Source: Planctomycetota bacterium
GTDB lineage: Bacteria; Planctomycetota; UBA1135; GCA-002686595
DNA length: 64,000 nt
Reading direction: 5' to 3'
Assembly (NCBI GenBank): GCA_029248265.1
Contig: JAQWJQ010000224.1
Coordinates: 1 to 64,000, forward strand
The notes under the pieces were generated by a model that had not been told where the DNA came from, did no database searches, and saw only the letters and a program-made list of their open reading frames with translations. A program made the translations under genes and the position numbers. This document shows positions 38,214-46,201 of this stretch, piece after piece. How positions within the stretch are numbered: the stretch's first letter is position 1; the number at the start of each line of letters is the position of its first letter.

Positions 38214-39221
38214 ATGGGATCGGGGCGGGTGTTCTTCAGCCTGTGCACTGGCCTGATGGTGGGCTGCGCAGGGCCAACCCCCGACCCGGCCCTCCGGGTG
38301 CGAGGGCCGATCGCGGCGCGGGTCCTCCAACCAGTCGGCGTCATCTTCCCGGCGCCTCGTCCGTCGCGGGCCACCCTGCCTGAGACCGGAGAAGGGCGTT
38401 CGCTGGTCGACCTCCAGTACTCATCGATCTACGAGCGCAACTCCACCTTCACCGAGGCGGCCAGGTTCGACGGGGAGTTGGCCCGGTTGGCGGCCAACCT
38501 GCTGCTGGGGGTCGGGGACGGTGTCGCCTTCGCGATAGAGCCCAGTCTTGTCTTCGCTTCGAGCGGCTTTCTCGACGCCATGGTGGATGCCTTTCACGAG
38601 CTGACTGGACTGCCGGGTGGTGGGCGCGAGCGGTTCCCCCGGGACCAGTACTCGATGGACCTCTCGCGACGCGGAGCCACGGCGTGGTCCCTGGAGGAGG
38701 ATAGAGTGCTCTTCGGAGACCTCCCCATCACTGGGATGGCGACCGTCGTCGAGGAGGGGCCAGGCCGAGCAGGCGTCGCGGCACGGGTGACGGTCGAGCT
38801 CCCGACGGGTGACGTCTCTGGCGGCTCCGGGAGCGGTGGTTGGGACACCGCGGCGGGCGTCGTGGCCGAGAAGTCGTCTGGTCGATGGACCTTCACGGGT
38901 CATCTCGACGGCGTGTACGTGGACGCCCCGCGCGCGTTCCTCGAGGCAGGGGTCGACGTTGGCTTCCTGATGTTCGCTGGGGTCGGAGCCGAGTATCGCT
39001 GGTCCGACACCACCTCGTTGCTCCTCCAGCTGCAGTACCGCTCGTCGCTCACCGAAGACGTCGCCTTCGAGGAGATCGCGAGCGAGATCCTGGATGTGGG
39101 GGTGGGGGTGGCCCACGACCTGACCCGGGAGAGCTCCCTGGTTGTCTCGTTTCATGAGGACGCCATCGCCGCCGCGGGTCCGGACTTCACCCTCTACTTC
39201 GGGCTCTCCTTCGGGTTCTAG
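38214..39221 (+). CDS. DUF3187 outer-membrane lipoprotein
   Basis: 335 residues, 2 nt after the selenoprotein stop. Signal with a lipobox at Cys18 (GLMVGC). The DUF3187 core is recognised by SSGFLDAMVDAFHELTGLPG followed by GGRERFPRDQYSM. The rest is amphipathic beta strand (GATAWSLEEDRVLFGDLPIT, FTGHLDGVYVD, SLLLQLQYRSSL) ending in a terminal Phe (LYFGLSFGF), so it is probably a small beta-barrel. Function of the family is unknown. The tight spacing suggests a functional link to the Sec-containing redoxin. Confidence 0.85.
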   Translation: MGSGRVFFSLCTGLMVGCAGPTPDPALRVRGPIAARVLQPVGVIFPAPRPSRATLPETGEGRSLVDLQYSSIYERNSTFTEAARFDGELARLAANLLLGVGDGVAFAIEPSLVFASSGFLDAMVDAFHELTGLPGGGRERFPRDQYSMDLSRRGATAWSLEEDRVLFGDLPITGMATVVEEGPGRAGVAARVTVELPTGDVSGGSGSGGWDTAAGVVAEKSSGRWTFTGHLDGVYVDAPRAFLEAGVDVGFLMFAGVGAEYRWSDTTSLLLQLQYRSSLTEDVAFEEIASEILDVGVGVAHDLTRESSLVVSFHEDAIAAAGPDFTLYFGLSFGF

Positions 39222-39240
39222 CGGGCGGCCTTCGCGGCGG

Positions 39241-40407
39241 CTAGTCGTCCAGGAGCTCTGCGACGGCGTCCGCGTTGGCGGCGCCATCCTCCTCGCCGAC
39301 CTCCATGAGGCGGCGAATGTAGTCGCCCTGGAAGAGGATCGTGGAGAGTAACTCCTGCGACCTCGCGCGGCGCGTGCCCCAGCGGCGAGTCAGGAAGCGG
39401 AAGGTGCCAGGGAGCCTGGGCTCGAAGTCATTGGCGAGGCTCGCGATATCCCTTGAGGGTCGGATGACCAGGCACTTGATGGGGCGGAGGTGCTCCCGTT
39501 CATCCGGTGGGAGTCGCTCGACGAGGCGATTGATACGACCCAGGTGCATGGCGTCCTGGTCCAGCACGTCGAGGAAGGTGGCGCTCATGAGGTTGCCCAG
39601 GATCTGCGCGGCACGGGGGGGGCCCTTGAAGCGCGGCCTTCGAGCCTCCGCCTCTGAAGGACGGAAGCGAGTGGAGACGGCGAGGATCCGATCTGCGCCG
39701 AGGTGCACCGCCGGGGCGAGGGGCGCGGTCAGGCGGACGCCACCGTCCCCATACCACTCCCCGTCGACCTCGACAGGCGCGAAGAAGAGGGGCAGGGCGG
39801 CCGAGGCGAGGACGTGGTCGACCCGGAGGTCGGTCCGGACGCTGTGGCGGAGGGGGCGCTCCCAATCTCGGAACTCGCCGCCGGCCGTGAAGGAGACGGT
39901 CTGCCCCGTGGAGTACCGCAACGCGATCAGGGCGATGGCCTTGAGGCGACCGGTCTCCAGGTTGGTCTGGATCCCAGGTAGTCCCTGCCCGCCGAACGAG
40001 GCCTCGAGGAAGCGGCGCAGCGGCGAGCTGTCGACCATGCCGTCCAGCGGGCGGAGCGTCGGGGCCCACCCGGTGGCGAGGCGCATTCCGATGCAGGCCG
40101 CTCGGTGGAGCAGGGCGAGCCCGCGCGTCTCGAACACCGAGTCGACGTCGATGCCGCGCCAGAGGGCTTCGAGGTGCTGGGTGGCCTCCTCGAAGGTGGC
40201 CTCGCTGTTGCCGAGGTGCGCCGCGTTGATCGCTCCAGCGGAGATGCCGGTGAGGATGTCCGCCGAGAAGTCCGGGTGGGCTCGGCCGAGGCCCCTCAGG
40301 ACGCCGACCTGGTAGGCCGCTCGAGCCCCACCCCCAAAGAGGGTCAGGGCGAGTCCGTGGTCTTGCTCGCTTTGGCTGGGGCTGGGCATCGGACGACGCA
40401 TGTACAT
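39241..40407 (-). CDS. Patatin-like phospholipase
   Basis: 388 residues. Catalytic dyad family: oxyanion loop LFGGGARAAYQVGVL near residue 24, nucleophile Ser in LTGISAGAINAAHL, catalytic Asp in WYGDGGVRL. The C-terminal 150 residues (QDAMHLGRINRLVERLPPDE, FLTRRWGTR) are helical, as in bacterial patatin proteins acting on membrane lipids. No signal peptide. The start could also be the Met at MRRPMPSP or MPSPSQSE. Confidence 0.93.
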   Translation of the reverse strand: MYMRRPMPSPSQSEQDHGLALTLFGGGARAAYQVGVLRGLGRAHPDFSADILTGISAGAINAAHLGNSEATFEEATQHLEALWRGIDVDSVFETRGLALLHRAACIGMRLATGWAPTLRPLDGMVDSSPLRRFLEASFGGQGLPGIQTNLETGRLKAIALIALRYSTGQTVSFTAGGEFRDWERPLRHSVRTDLRVDHVLASAALPLFFAPVEVDGEWYGDGGVRLTAPLAPAVHLGADRILAVSTRFRPSEAEARRPRFKGPPRAAQILGNLMSATFLDVLDQDAMHLGRINRLVERLPPDEREHLRPIKCLVIRPSRDIASLANDFEPRLPGTFRFLTRRWGTRRARSQELLSTILFQGDYIRRLMEVGEEDGAANADAVAELLDD

Positions 40408-40504
40408 GCCCCCTGGGGGGCTCCGACACAGTCTGCGGCCCAGCGGGCCGCCTGCGGAGCCTTGAACGGTGCGAAAGGGCGGGCGGGTCCTCGCAGCGCG
40501 GGGC

Positions 40505-40846
40505 TCAGCGCTCGATCTTGACCTCGAGAGCGCCGCCGTCGTTCACCTCTCGGACGCCCGCGACGCCCACGCGTTGGCCCTGCGGCCCCTGGAGCCAGCG
40601 GGTCATCGCGGGTTTGAGCACACCGTTTCCACCCTTGCTGCCGAAGCCTCGACCGGTGATGACGTGGACGGGGCTCCGCCGGGCAGCACGGCAGCGGGTC
40701 AGCTCCTCGAGGAGCCGTCGCTCGGCCTGCTGCACCGTGCAGCCGTGCAGGTCCACCTCGTAGATCTCGGGGCCTTCCCCCCGGTCGCCCCGGCGGTCGA
40801 GGTCCGGATCGAACCGACGCCGGCGATTACGATTCCCAGATGCCAT
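40505..40846 (-). CDS. Smr-domain protein
   Basis: 113 residues with AGGAGAC 4 nt before the ATG. A basic N-terminus (NRNRRRRFDPDLDRRG) precedes a stand-alone Smr domain: EVDLHGCTVQQAERRLLEEL with the D-x-H motif and VHVITGRGFGSKGGNGVLKP with the T-G-x-G motif. Smr domains are DNA or RNA endonucleases, in bacteria linked to MutS2 and to ribosome rescue (SmrB). Divergent from the small lipoprotein gene. Confidence 0.92.
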   Translation of the reverse strand: MASGNRNRRRRFDPDLDRRGDRGEGPEIYEVDLHGCTVQQAERRLLEELTRCRAARRSPVHVITGRGFGSKGGNGVLKPAMTRWLQGPQGQRVGVAGVREVNDGGALEVKIER

Positions 40847-40944
40847 GTCTCCTATATCGGACAGGATGGGCCCAGAATATGCCCCCGCCCGGCGGAATCG
40901 CCGCCGGTGAGACCCGCAGACCCCTCCTGACCCCGCCCCCCGTG

Positions 40945-41160
40945 ATGGACCTCCTCCGCCTCAGCTCCGCCTTCCTGCTTCTTCCCTTGATCACCGCCAG
41001 CTGTGCCTCGACGGATGCCGAGGCGCCTGAGCCCATCGCAGGGGAGGCGAAGGCGAGCGTCGAGACCCAGGAGCTCGACCCGAACGATCCCAACGTCGAG
41101 CAGTGCCCGGTGACGGGCGCGCTGCAGCTGAAGTCGGACTCGGGCAAGAGCTCGCACTGA
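40945..41160 (+). CDS. Small lipoprotein of unknown function
   Basis: 71 residues from MDLLRLSSAFLLLPLITASC, a signal sequence with lipobox Cys20. The mature part is acidic and ends QCPVTGALQLKSDSGKSSH. No family recognised. The start at 40945 is chosen for the signal peptide; the track start at 40840 overlaps the smr start region. Confidence 0.65.
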   Translation: MDLLRLSSAFLLLPLITASCASTDAEAPEPIAGEAKASVETQELDPNDPNVEQCPVTGALQLKSDSGKSSH

Positions 41161-41177
41161 GCCTTCCTCGCCGGGCT

Positions 41178-41203
41178 CCCAGCGCCGGGCCCCCTGCGCT
41201 GGG
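41178..41203. terminator. Hairpin between convergent genes
   Basis: CCCAGCGC pairs with GCGCTGGG (8 bp, 10-nt loop) in the 113-nt gap between the small lipoprotein (plus) and pta (minus). No U-tract. Confidence 0.4.
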
Positions 41204-41273
41204 CCTCGGATGGGTCCGGCGGAGCGGGAGTTGAAGAGACCGGGCCCGTAGGCGAGCAGCGCGGCCTGGCCGG

Positions 41274-42224
41274 TCAGTTCGCGAGCGCGGCGGCGATGCA
41301 GGCGACGTCCACGATGTCATCGGCGCTGCACCCGCGCGAGAGGTCCATGAATGGACGCTCCAGGCCCTGGACGAGCGGGCCCAGCGCGGTCGCGCCGGCG
41401 AGGCGCTGGGTCAGCTTGTAGGCGATGTTACCGGCGTCGAGGTCCGGGAAGATCAGCACGTTGGCCTGGCCGCCGAGGGGCGATCGTGGCGCCTTGCGCT
41501 CGGCGACGGCCGGAACGATCGCCGCGTCGACCTGGAGCTCCCCGTCACTCGTGAGTCCCGGGGAGCGCTCCTTGAGCATGGCGGCAGCCGCGCGCACCTT
41601 GTCCACGTGGGGGTGCTCCGCGGAGCCCTTCGTCGAGAACGAGAGGAGGGCGACCTTGGGGGCCTCGCCCACCAGGCGCCTGTGGCTCTCCGCCGTGGCG
41701 ATGGCGATGTCGACCAGCTGCTCCGCGCTGGGGTCTGGAACGACGCCACAGTCGCCGTAGGTCAGGGCGCGGTCCGGGAAGACCATCAGGAAGCAGGACG
41801 ACAGCGTCTTCATGCCACGCTGCAGCCCGATCACCTGGAGGCCTGCGCGCAGGACGTCCGCGGTCGCCGCCTCGGATCCTGCGACCCCGCCCGCGCAGTC
41901 TCCCGACGCCACGAGCGCTGCGCCGAAGGTGAGCGGGTCGCGCATCCGTTCGGCGGCCTGTTCCGGTGTCATCCCCTTGGCCTTGCGGCGCTCCAGGAGG
42001 GCGGCCGCGAACCCCTCCGCCCGGCTGTCACGGAGGGGGTCGATGACCTCGACGCCGGAGGGGACGCTGCCCATTCCCCGAGACGCCACCAGGACTGGCT
42101 GGACCAGACCCTCGGACGCGAGCCGCGTGGCCGCCTGGACCACGCGCTCATCGGAGGCCTCAGGGAGGACGACGCGGGCGTCCGACCGGCGAGCCCGCTC
42201 GCGAAGCTCGAGGAGGAGATCCAC
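41274..42224 (-). CDS. pta: Phosphate acetyltransferase
   Basis: Interconverts acetyl-CoA and acetyl phosphate (or a related acyl pair). 316 residues, GTG start 2 nt after the AtuA-like stop. [16 protein letters not shown] at the start, [20 protein letters not shown] and [19 protein letters not shown] in the core, and [23 protein letters not shown] at the end define the Pta/Ptb family. No acetate kinase gene is adjacent. Linkage with AtuA suggests acyl-CoA catabolism. Confidence 0.95.
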   Translation of the reverse strand: MDLLLELRERARRSDARVVLPEASDERVVQAATRLASEGLVQPVLVASRGMGSVPSGVEVIDPLRDSRAEGFAAALLERRKAKGMTPEQAAERMRDPLTFGAALVASGDCAGGVAGSEAATADVLRAGLQVIGLQRGMKTLSSCFLMVFPDRALTYGDCGVVPDPSAEQLVDIAIATAESHRRLVGEAPKVALLSFSTKGSAEHPHVDKVRAAAAMLKERSPGLTSDGELQVDAAIVPAVAERKAPRSPLGGQANVLIFPDLDAGNIAYKLTQRLAGATALGPLVQGLERPFMDLSRGCSADDIVDVACIAAALAN

Positions 42225-42226
42225 GG

Positions 42227-42571
42227 TCAGCTCCCCACGCTCTTGAGGACCTCGTCTGGCACGTCAAGCTCCATCCGGAGGAGCGCCAGTCCGTGGGTCT
42301 TGCCCTGGGCGTCGGTCTTCAGGGACGCGGAGCCCCCGCCGCCGAGGCTGTCCTCGAGGAGGAAGTTCAGGACGCCCATGTTCGGGGCCTCGAACCGGCG
42401 GACCCCGCCGTGATTGATGCCCTTGAAGTGCTCACGGACGACCGCCTCTGTGAGGAAGGTCCGAAGGAACTCGTAGGCGGCTTCTGAGCGGGCGATGACC
42501 CCGACGTTGGAACCCTCGCCCTTGTCACCCGAGCGGGCGTAAGCGATCTGGCCTAGGTTGGCGTGAGTCAT
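42227..42571 (-). CDS. AtuA-like ferredoxin-fold protein
   Basis: 114 residues. [20 protein letters not shown] opens the domain that in many bacteria is fused to, or encoded after, AtuA (DUF1446), and [24 protein letters not shown] continues it. The ATG overlaps the AtuA gene's stop (ATGA), so the two are probably stoichiometric subunits. Confidence 0.88.
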   Translation of the reverse strand: MTHANLGQIAYARSGDKGEGSNVGVIARSEAAYEFLRTFLTEAVVREHFKGINHGGVRRFEAPNMGVLNFLLEDSLGGGGSASLKTDAQGKTHGLALLRMELDVPDEVLKSVGS

Positions 42572-43959
42572 GACGGCCCTCCGGGCTGCAACTCGTGAAC
42601 GGAGACGGTGGAGCGAACCTTGGTCTTGTCGAGCAAGGCTGGCCAGTAGCCGATGATCTCGGTGGCCTTCGGGCGTCCCCCGGCGAAGCCGGTGACCCCG
42701 GGCGGACCGCTGGTGACCAGGGGGACGAGCTCGGAGCCAAACCGGTTGACCTTCGCCCTGTCGGGTCCCTTGACGCCGAGCCGTAGGACGACCTCGGTCG
42801 GCTCCTCGCTGCCCGGAACCGCGACGCCCTCGTGGCAGACGTTGGCGCCGACGAACTCGACGAGCCGCTCATCCGCGGAGTACTCGAACCCGTCGTACTT
42901 GAGACGGTCCCAGACGATCTCACTGGCCAGGCGAGCCTTGGCAAGGGCGTCGGGGCCGGAGATGGTGAGCTGCCCGACCGACTTCCAGCCGTCCTGGAAG
43001 CTCATCGACACCTTGTAGGTCGGGGTAGCGGGCGCGCCCTTCACGCCGCTGATGCGGACTCGGTTGTTGCCCTGGTCGTGGAGCTGGAAGGACGTGAAGT
43101 CCGCCACGACATCCGGGGTGATGTAGTTGGCCGGGTCGCCCATCTCGTAGCTGAGTTGGTGCACGACCGTGTCCCTGGAGACTCGCCCGCCGGTCCCCTC
43201 ATGCTTGGTGACCGTGAAGGTCCCGTCGGGGCAGGCCTCGACGATCGGGTAGCCGATCATGGCCATGTTCTCGATCGACTTCCAGTCGGTGTAGTTGCCG
43301 CCGGTGCACTGAGCGCCGCACTCGAGGATGTGCCCCGCGACGGTGCCTGCTGCGAGCTGGTCGAGGTCCTCCTCGGTCCACCCGAACTCGTGGATCAATG
43401 GACCGATGACGAGCCCGGGGTCCGTGCCGCGGCCGGTGATGACGATGTCAGCGCCCTGGTTCAACGCCTCGGCGATGGGGAAGGCGCCGAGGTAGACGTT
43501 GGCGCTGGTGACCTGGTCGCGGACGGGTGCGAGCGGGGCGCCGGTGTCCATGTTGGTGAACGCTTCGCCGCCCTCCATCAGCCCGTCGAGCCCTCCGAGG
43601 ATGTCGTCGCCCTCAACGACGGCGACCTTGACCCCTTCCAGGCCGTGCTTGCGGACGACCTCGAGGACCGCGTCCTTGCAGGCCATCGGGTTCACGCCGC
43701 CGGCGTTGGCGACGATCTTGACGCCCCTCTCCATGGCCTTCGGCAGGACCCGGTCCAGCAGCGTGACGAAGTCGGTCGCGTAGCCCTTCGAGGGGTCGCG
43801 AGTCTTCAGCTTCTGCATGATGCTCATGGTCACCTCGGCGAGGTAGTCGAGCGTCAGGTAGTCGAGGGGGCCCTCCTCGATGAGTCGGACGGGGCCGAGG
43901 ATCGAGTCTCCCCAGAAGCCCTGGCCGTTGGCGATGAGGACCTTGTCCTTGGATTTCAT
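42568..43959 (-). CDS. AtuA family protein (DUF1446)
   Basis: 463 residues from MKSKDKVLIANGQGFWGDS. The family segments DYLTLDYLAEVTMSIMQKL, VANAGGVNPMACKDAVLEVV, VVEGDDILGGLDGLM, VITGRGTDPGLVIGPLIHEFGW and GHILECGAQCTGGNYTDW are clear. AtuA is needed for acyclic terpene (citronellol/geranol) use in Pseudomonas, but its reaction is undefined and the family occurs in many non-terpene settings. First gene of an operon with the AtuA-like gene and pta. Confidence 0.92.
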   Translation of the reverse strand: MKSKDKVLIANGQGFWGDSILGPVRLIEEGPLDYLTLDYLAEVTMSIMQKLKTRDPSKGYATDFVTLLDRVLPKAMERGVKIVANAGGVNPMACKDAVLEVVRKHGLEGVKVAVVEGDDILGGLDGLMEGGEAFTNMDTGAPLAPVRDQVTSANVYLGAFPIAEALNQGADIVITGRGTDPGLVIGPLIHEFGWTEEDLDQLAAGTVAGHILECGAQCTGGNYTDWKSIENMAMIGYPIVEACPDGTFTVTKHEGTGGRVSRDTVVHQLSYEMGDPANYITPDVVADFTSFQLHDQGNNRVRISGVKGAPATPTYKVSMSFQDGWKSVGQLTISGPDALAKARLASEIVWDRLKYDGFEYSADERLVEFVGANVCHEGVAVPGSEEPTEVVLRLGVKGPDRAKVNRFGSELVPLVTSGPPGVTGFAGGRPKATEIIGYWPALLDKTKVRSTVSVHELQPGGPS

Positions 43960-44057
43960 AGCGCGCAGTGGGTGTGGATCGGGCGGCATTACCGCGATCC
44001 GGGCCGGCGAGTCTACCCTCTAGGCGACCGTCGCTCCCCCTGGCCGGCCCCCCTCTC

Positions 44058-44651
44058 ATGCATACCCTCCTGCTCACGGGCTTTGAGCCCTTCCTGGACG
44101 TCCAGCTGAACCCGAGCGGGGAGGTCGCGCAGCGGCTCGACGGGGCGACGCTGGGAGCCTCCTCCGGTCGGGGCCTCGTGGTCTCCAGCCGTGTCCTCCC
44201 GGTGGCCTTTGGGCCGGCCCCACTTGAGCTGGAGGCCGCGCTGAGTGCGTTGGGGGGTGAGGTCGCCGCGGTCGTCTCCCTCGGGGTGCACCGCGGATCG
44301 GCCTTCCGGCTCGAAGGGCGAGCTCGGGCCACCTTCGAGAGTGACCAGCTCGACAACGACGGCCAGCGCGGTGCAGGGGTCCAGCTCGATGGCCCCGCCG
44401 AGCGCCGGACGACGCTGGACCTTTCTCGCTGCGAGCGCTGGCTGCTCGACGCTGGCGCTGCTGAGGTCACCCGCTCGGAGGACGCTGGAGGCTACCTGTG
44501 CGAGCGCATCTACCGAGCAGGTCTTGACGCTGGCGCTCGCCTCGGGCTCCCTGCCCTCTTCTTGCACGTGCCGCCGGTCGAGCTCGTCGGGGTGGAGGCG
44601 CAGGTGCGTGTCGTTCGCGGGTTCCTCGAGGCGCTGGCCGAAGACCTGTGA
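44058..44651 (+). CDS. pcp: Pyroglutamyl-peptidase I
   Basis: Removes N-terminal pyroglutamate from peptides; cytosolic cysteine peptidase of family C15. 197 residues from MHTLLLTGFEPFLDV. Catalytic Glu in SLGVHRGSAFRLEGRA, Cys in EDAGGYLCERIYRA, His in ALFLHVPPV. Start chosen at the strand before GFEPF. Confidence 0.93.
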   Translation: MHTLLLTGFEPFLDVQLNPSGEVAQRLDGATLGASSGRGLVVSSRVLPVAFGPAPLELEAALSALGGEVAAVVSLGVHRGSAFRLEGRARATFESDQLDNDGQRGAGVQLDGPAERRTTLDLSRCERWLLDAGAAEVTRSEDAGGYLCERIYRAGLDAGARLGLPALFLHVPPVELVGVEAQVRVVRGFLEALAEDL

Positions 44652-44670
44652 CTCGGTGGGGGGGCGCGCT

Positions 44671-44719
44671 CGCCGCGCAGAATAAGCGCGGCGCCCCCCG
44701 CCGGTGGGCGAGGGGCGCC
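44671..44719. terminator. Two overlapping GC hairpins between convergent genes
   Basis: CGCCGCGC/GCGCGGCG (44671-44678 with 44686-44693) and GGCGCCCC/GGGGCGCC (44690-44697 with 44712-44719) are mutually exclusive 8-bp stems in the gap between pcp and the Met-rich gene. Confidence 0.45.
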
Positions 44720-44788
44720 TGCAGGAAACCGGAGCGGGGAGCTCCGGTCGCGGGGCGGTTGGGCGGGGTCGTCAGCCGCCGGCCGGGA

Positions 44789-45856
44789 TCACTCCGTCTC
44801 GAGGCTGCTCTTGATCGACCCGGACATGGCCATCTCCATGCCGAGGTCCATGGACTGGCCGCCCATATCCATGCCCATCGCCATGTCCATGCCGATCTCC
44901 ATGTCGGCCTGGAGGGTCATGCTGTGCACGTGCCCCGCTGCGACGTTCCACAGGAGTTCACCCGTGCCCTCGAGGTTCATGGTGAGGTCCATGCGGTCGA
45001 CGCTCATCTCGGCGGGGAGCTCCTCGCCGCCCATGGCCTCGGCGGCCATGTCCGACATGTCAGCGGAGGCCGCGACCTCCATCTCGAGCTCGATCACGGC
45101 GACGCTGGTCCCGTCGACGTCGCGCATCTCGACGAACTTGCCGGTGGCTGAACCCTCGACGGCGTCTTCGAAGAACTGGCGGAAGTCCGACATCATCGCC
45201 GGGTCGGGGCCCATGCCTGCCTGGGCGCCGTCCACTTCCATGTCGATCTTGAGGTCGCCGCCGGGCGCCATCACGTCGACGAGGCCCATGAGGTCGATGT
45301 CGTAGGACTCACCCTCGGCGAGCTCTCCGTCGGGGAGCAGCGCGCGGAAGTCCATGTCCTCGGAGAGGTTCTCCAGGAGCTCGGCGTCACCCTCTTCGCC
45401 CTCGGGGAAGGAGAGCTCGTACTCCCCGTCCTCGTCGTTCCACGCGAAGATGACGGTGGCGCCTTCGAGCTCGGAGCTGCCCGAGCCGTTCGGCGACTGG
45501 CTCTCTTCCTCACCCATCATGTTGATGACGACGTCCATCTCCAACTCGGAGCCGATGGCGTCATAGGTGCGGGAGAGCTTCTTCGGCTGACCGGCGGCCA
45601 TGGCGACGTACTCGTCGGTGACCGTGGTGGTCGCGACCATCTCCATGCTCATCTCGATGTCCGGCATCATCGGGCTCGGCTCACCGTTCATCGTCATGGC
45701 CATGTCGTCCATTTCCATGGTCGTGGTCGAGACGAAGGTCTTCGTGAGGGACGAGCCGGCCTTGGGGGCGAATTCGATCTTCGCGGCTTCGGAGCCAGAG
45801 AACGCGAAGAGGGCGGGGACGGCCACCGCGGTGGCCAGGGCGAACGAGGTGCGCAT
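44789..45856 (-). CDS. Exported Met-rich acidic protein
   Basis: 355 residues from MRTSFALATAVAVPALFAFS, a signal peptide. The mature protein is extremely acidic and Met-rich, with clusters such as MEMDDMAMTMNGEPSPMM near the N-terminus and DMEIGMDMAMGMDMGGQSM near the C-terminus. The middle has strands and loops (TVIFAWNDEDGEYELSFPEG) and AEGESYDIDL. The overall pattern of periodic beta strands suggests a lipocalin- or DUF-type extracytoplasmic domain, but I do not recognise it. Met-x-Met clusters can bind Cu(I) or Ag(I); that is only inference here. Cysteine-free. Confidence 0.75.
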   Translation of the reverse strand: MRTSFALATAVAVPALFAFSGSEAAKIEFAPKAGSSLTKTFVSTTTMEMDDMAMTMNGEPSPMMPDIEMSMEMVATTTVTDEYVAMAAGQPKKLSRTYDAIGSELEMDVVINMMGEEESQSPNGSGSSELEGATVIFAWNDEDGEYELSFPEGEEGDAELLENLSEDMDFRALLPDGELAEGESYDIDLMGLVDVMAPGGDLKIDMEVDGAQAGMGPDPAMMSDFRQFFEDAVEGSATGKFVEMRDVDGTSVAVIELEMEVAASADMSDMAAEAMGGEELPAEMSVDRMDLTMNLEGTGELLWNVAAGHVHSMTLQADMEIGMDMAMGMDMGGQSMDLGMEMAMSGSIKSSLETE

Positions 45857-46201
45857 GGTTGAGACGTTCCGTTGGGGAAGAGAGGGGCGGCTGCGGCAGG
45901 GGCCGCGGCTGTTGAGGGGGGCAGTGATCTGACCCAGAAGGCGCTGTACGCACCTCCGAGGCTGGATATTCATGCGTTGAACCCGCATTCGGCGCCTCAT
46001 ATTTCCCGGGCAACTTGGGTCGGGCACTCTGCGCGGCGAGAGGAGCGTGGTGCACGGGGGGGGACCGATCGTCCGAGTCTTGTCCCAAGACTCGGCCCTG
46101 CCGCCCCAGACATCACCTGGAAATGGACGAAGGCCCCCCGCAGGCCATGGCGTGCGGGGGGCCTCCGTGGGGAGGGCGGGGGGCCGCCCTCTGGCGTGGC
46201 C
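45857..46201. other. Intergenic region upstream of the Met-rich gene
   Basis: 345 nt between two minus-strand genes. It holds the terminator hairpin of the peptidase gene (46131-46164). I see no gene, clear -10/-35 pair or riboswitch in the rest. Confidence 0.45.
46131..46164 (-). terminator. Strong hairpin downstream of the M36-type peptidase gene
   Basis: AGGCCCCCCGCA pairs perfectly with TGCGGGGGGCCT (12 bp) around a 10-nt loop. It lies 37 nt past the peptidase stop. No U-tract. Confidence 0.6.
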
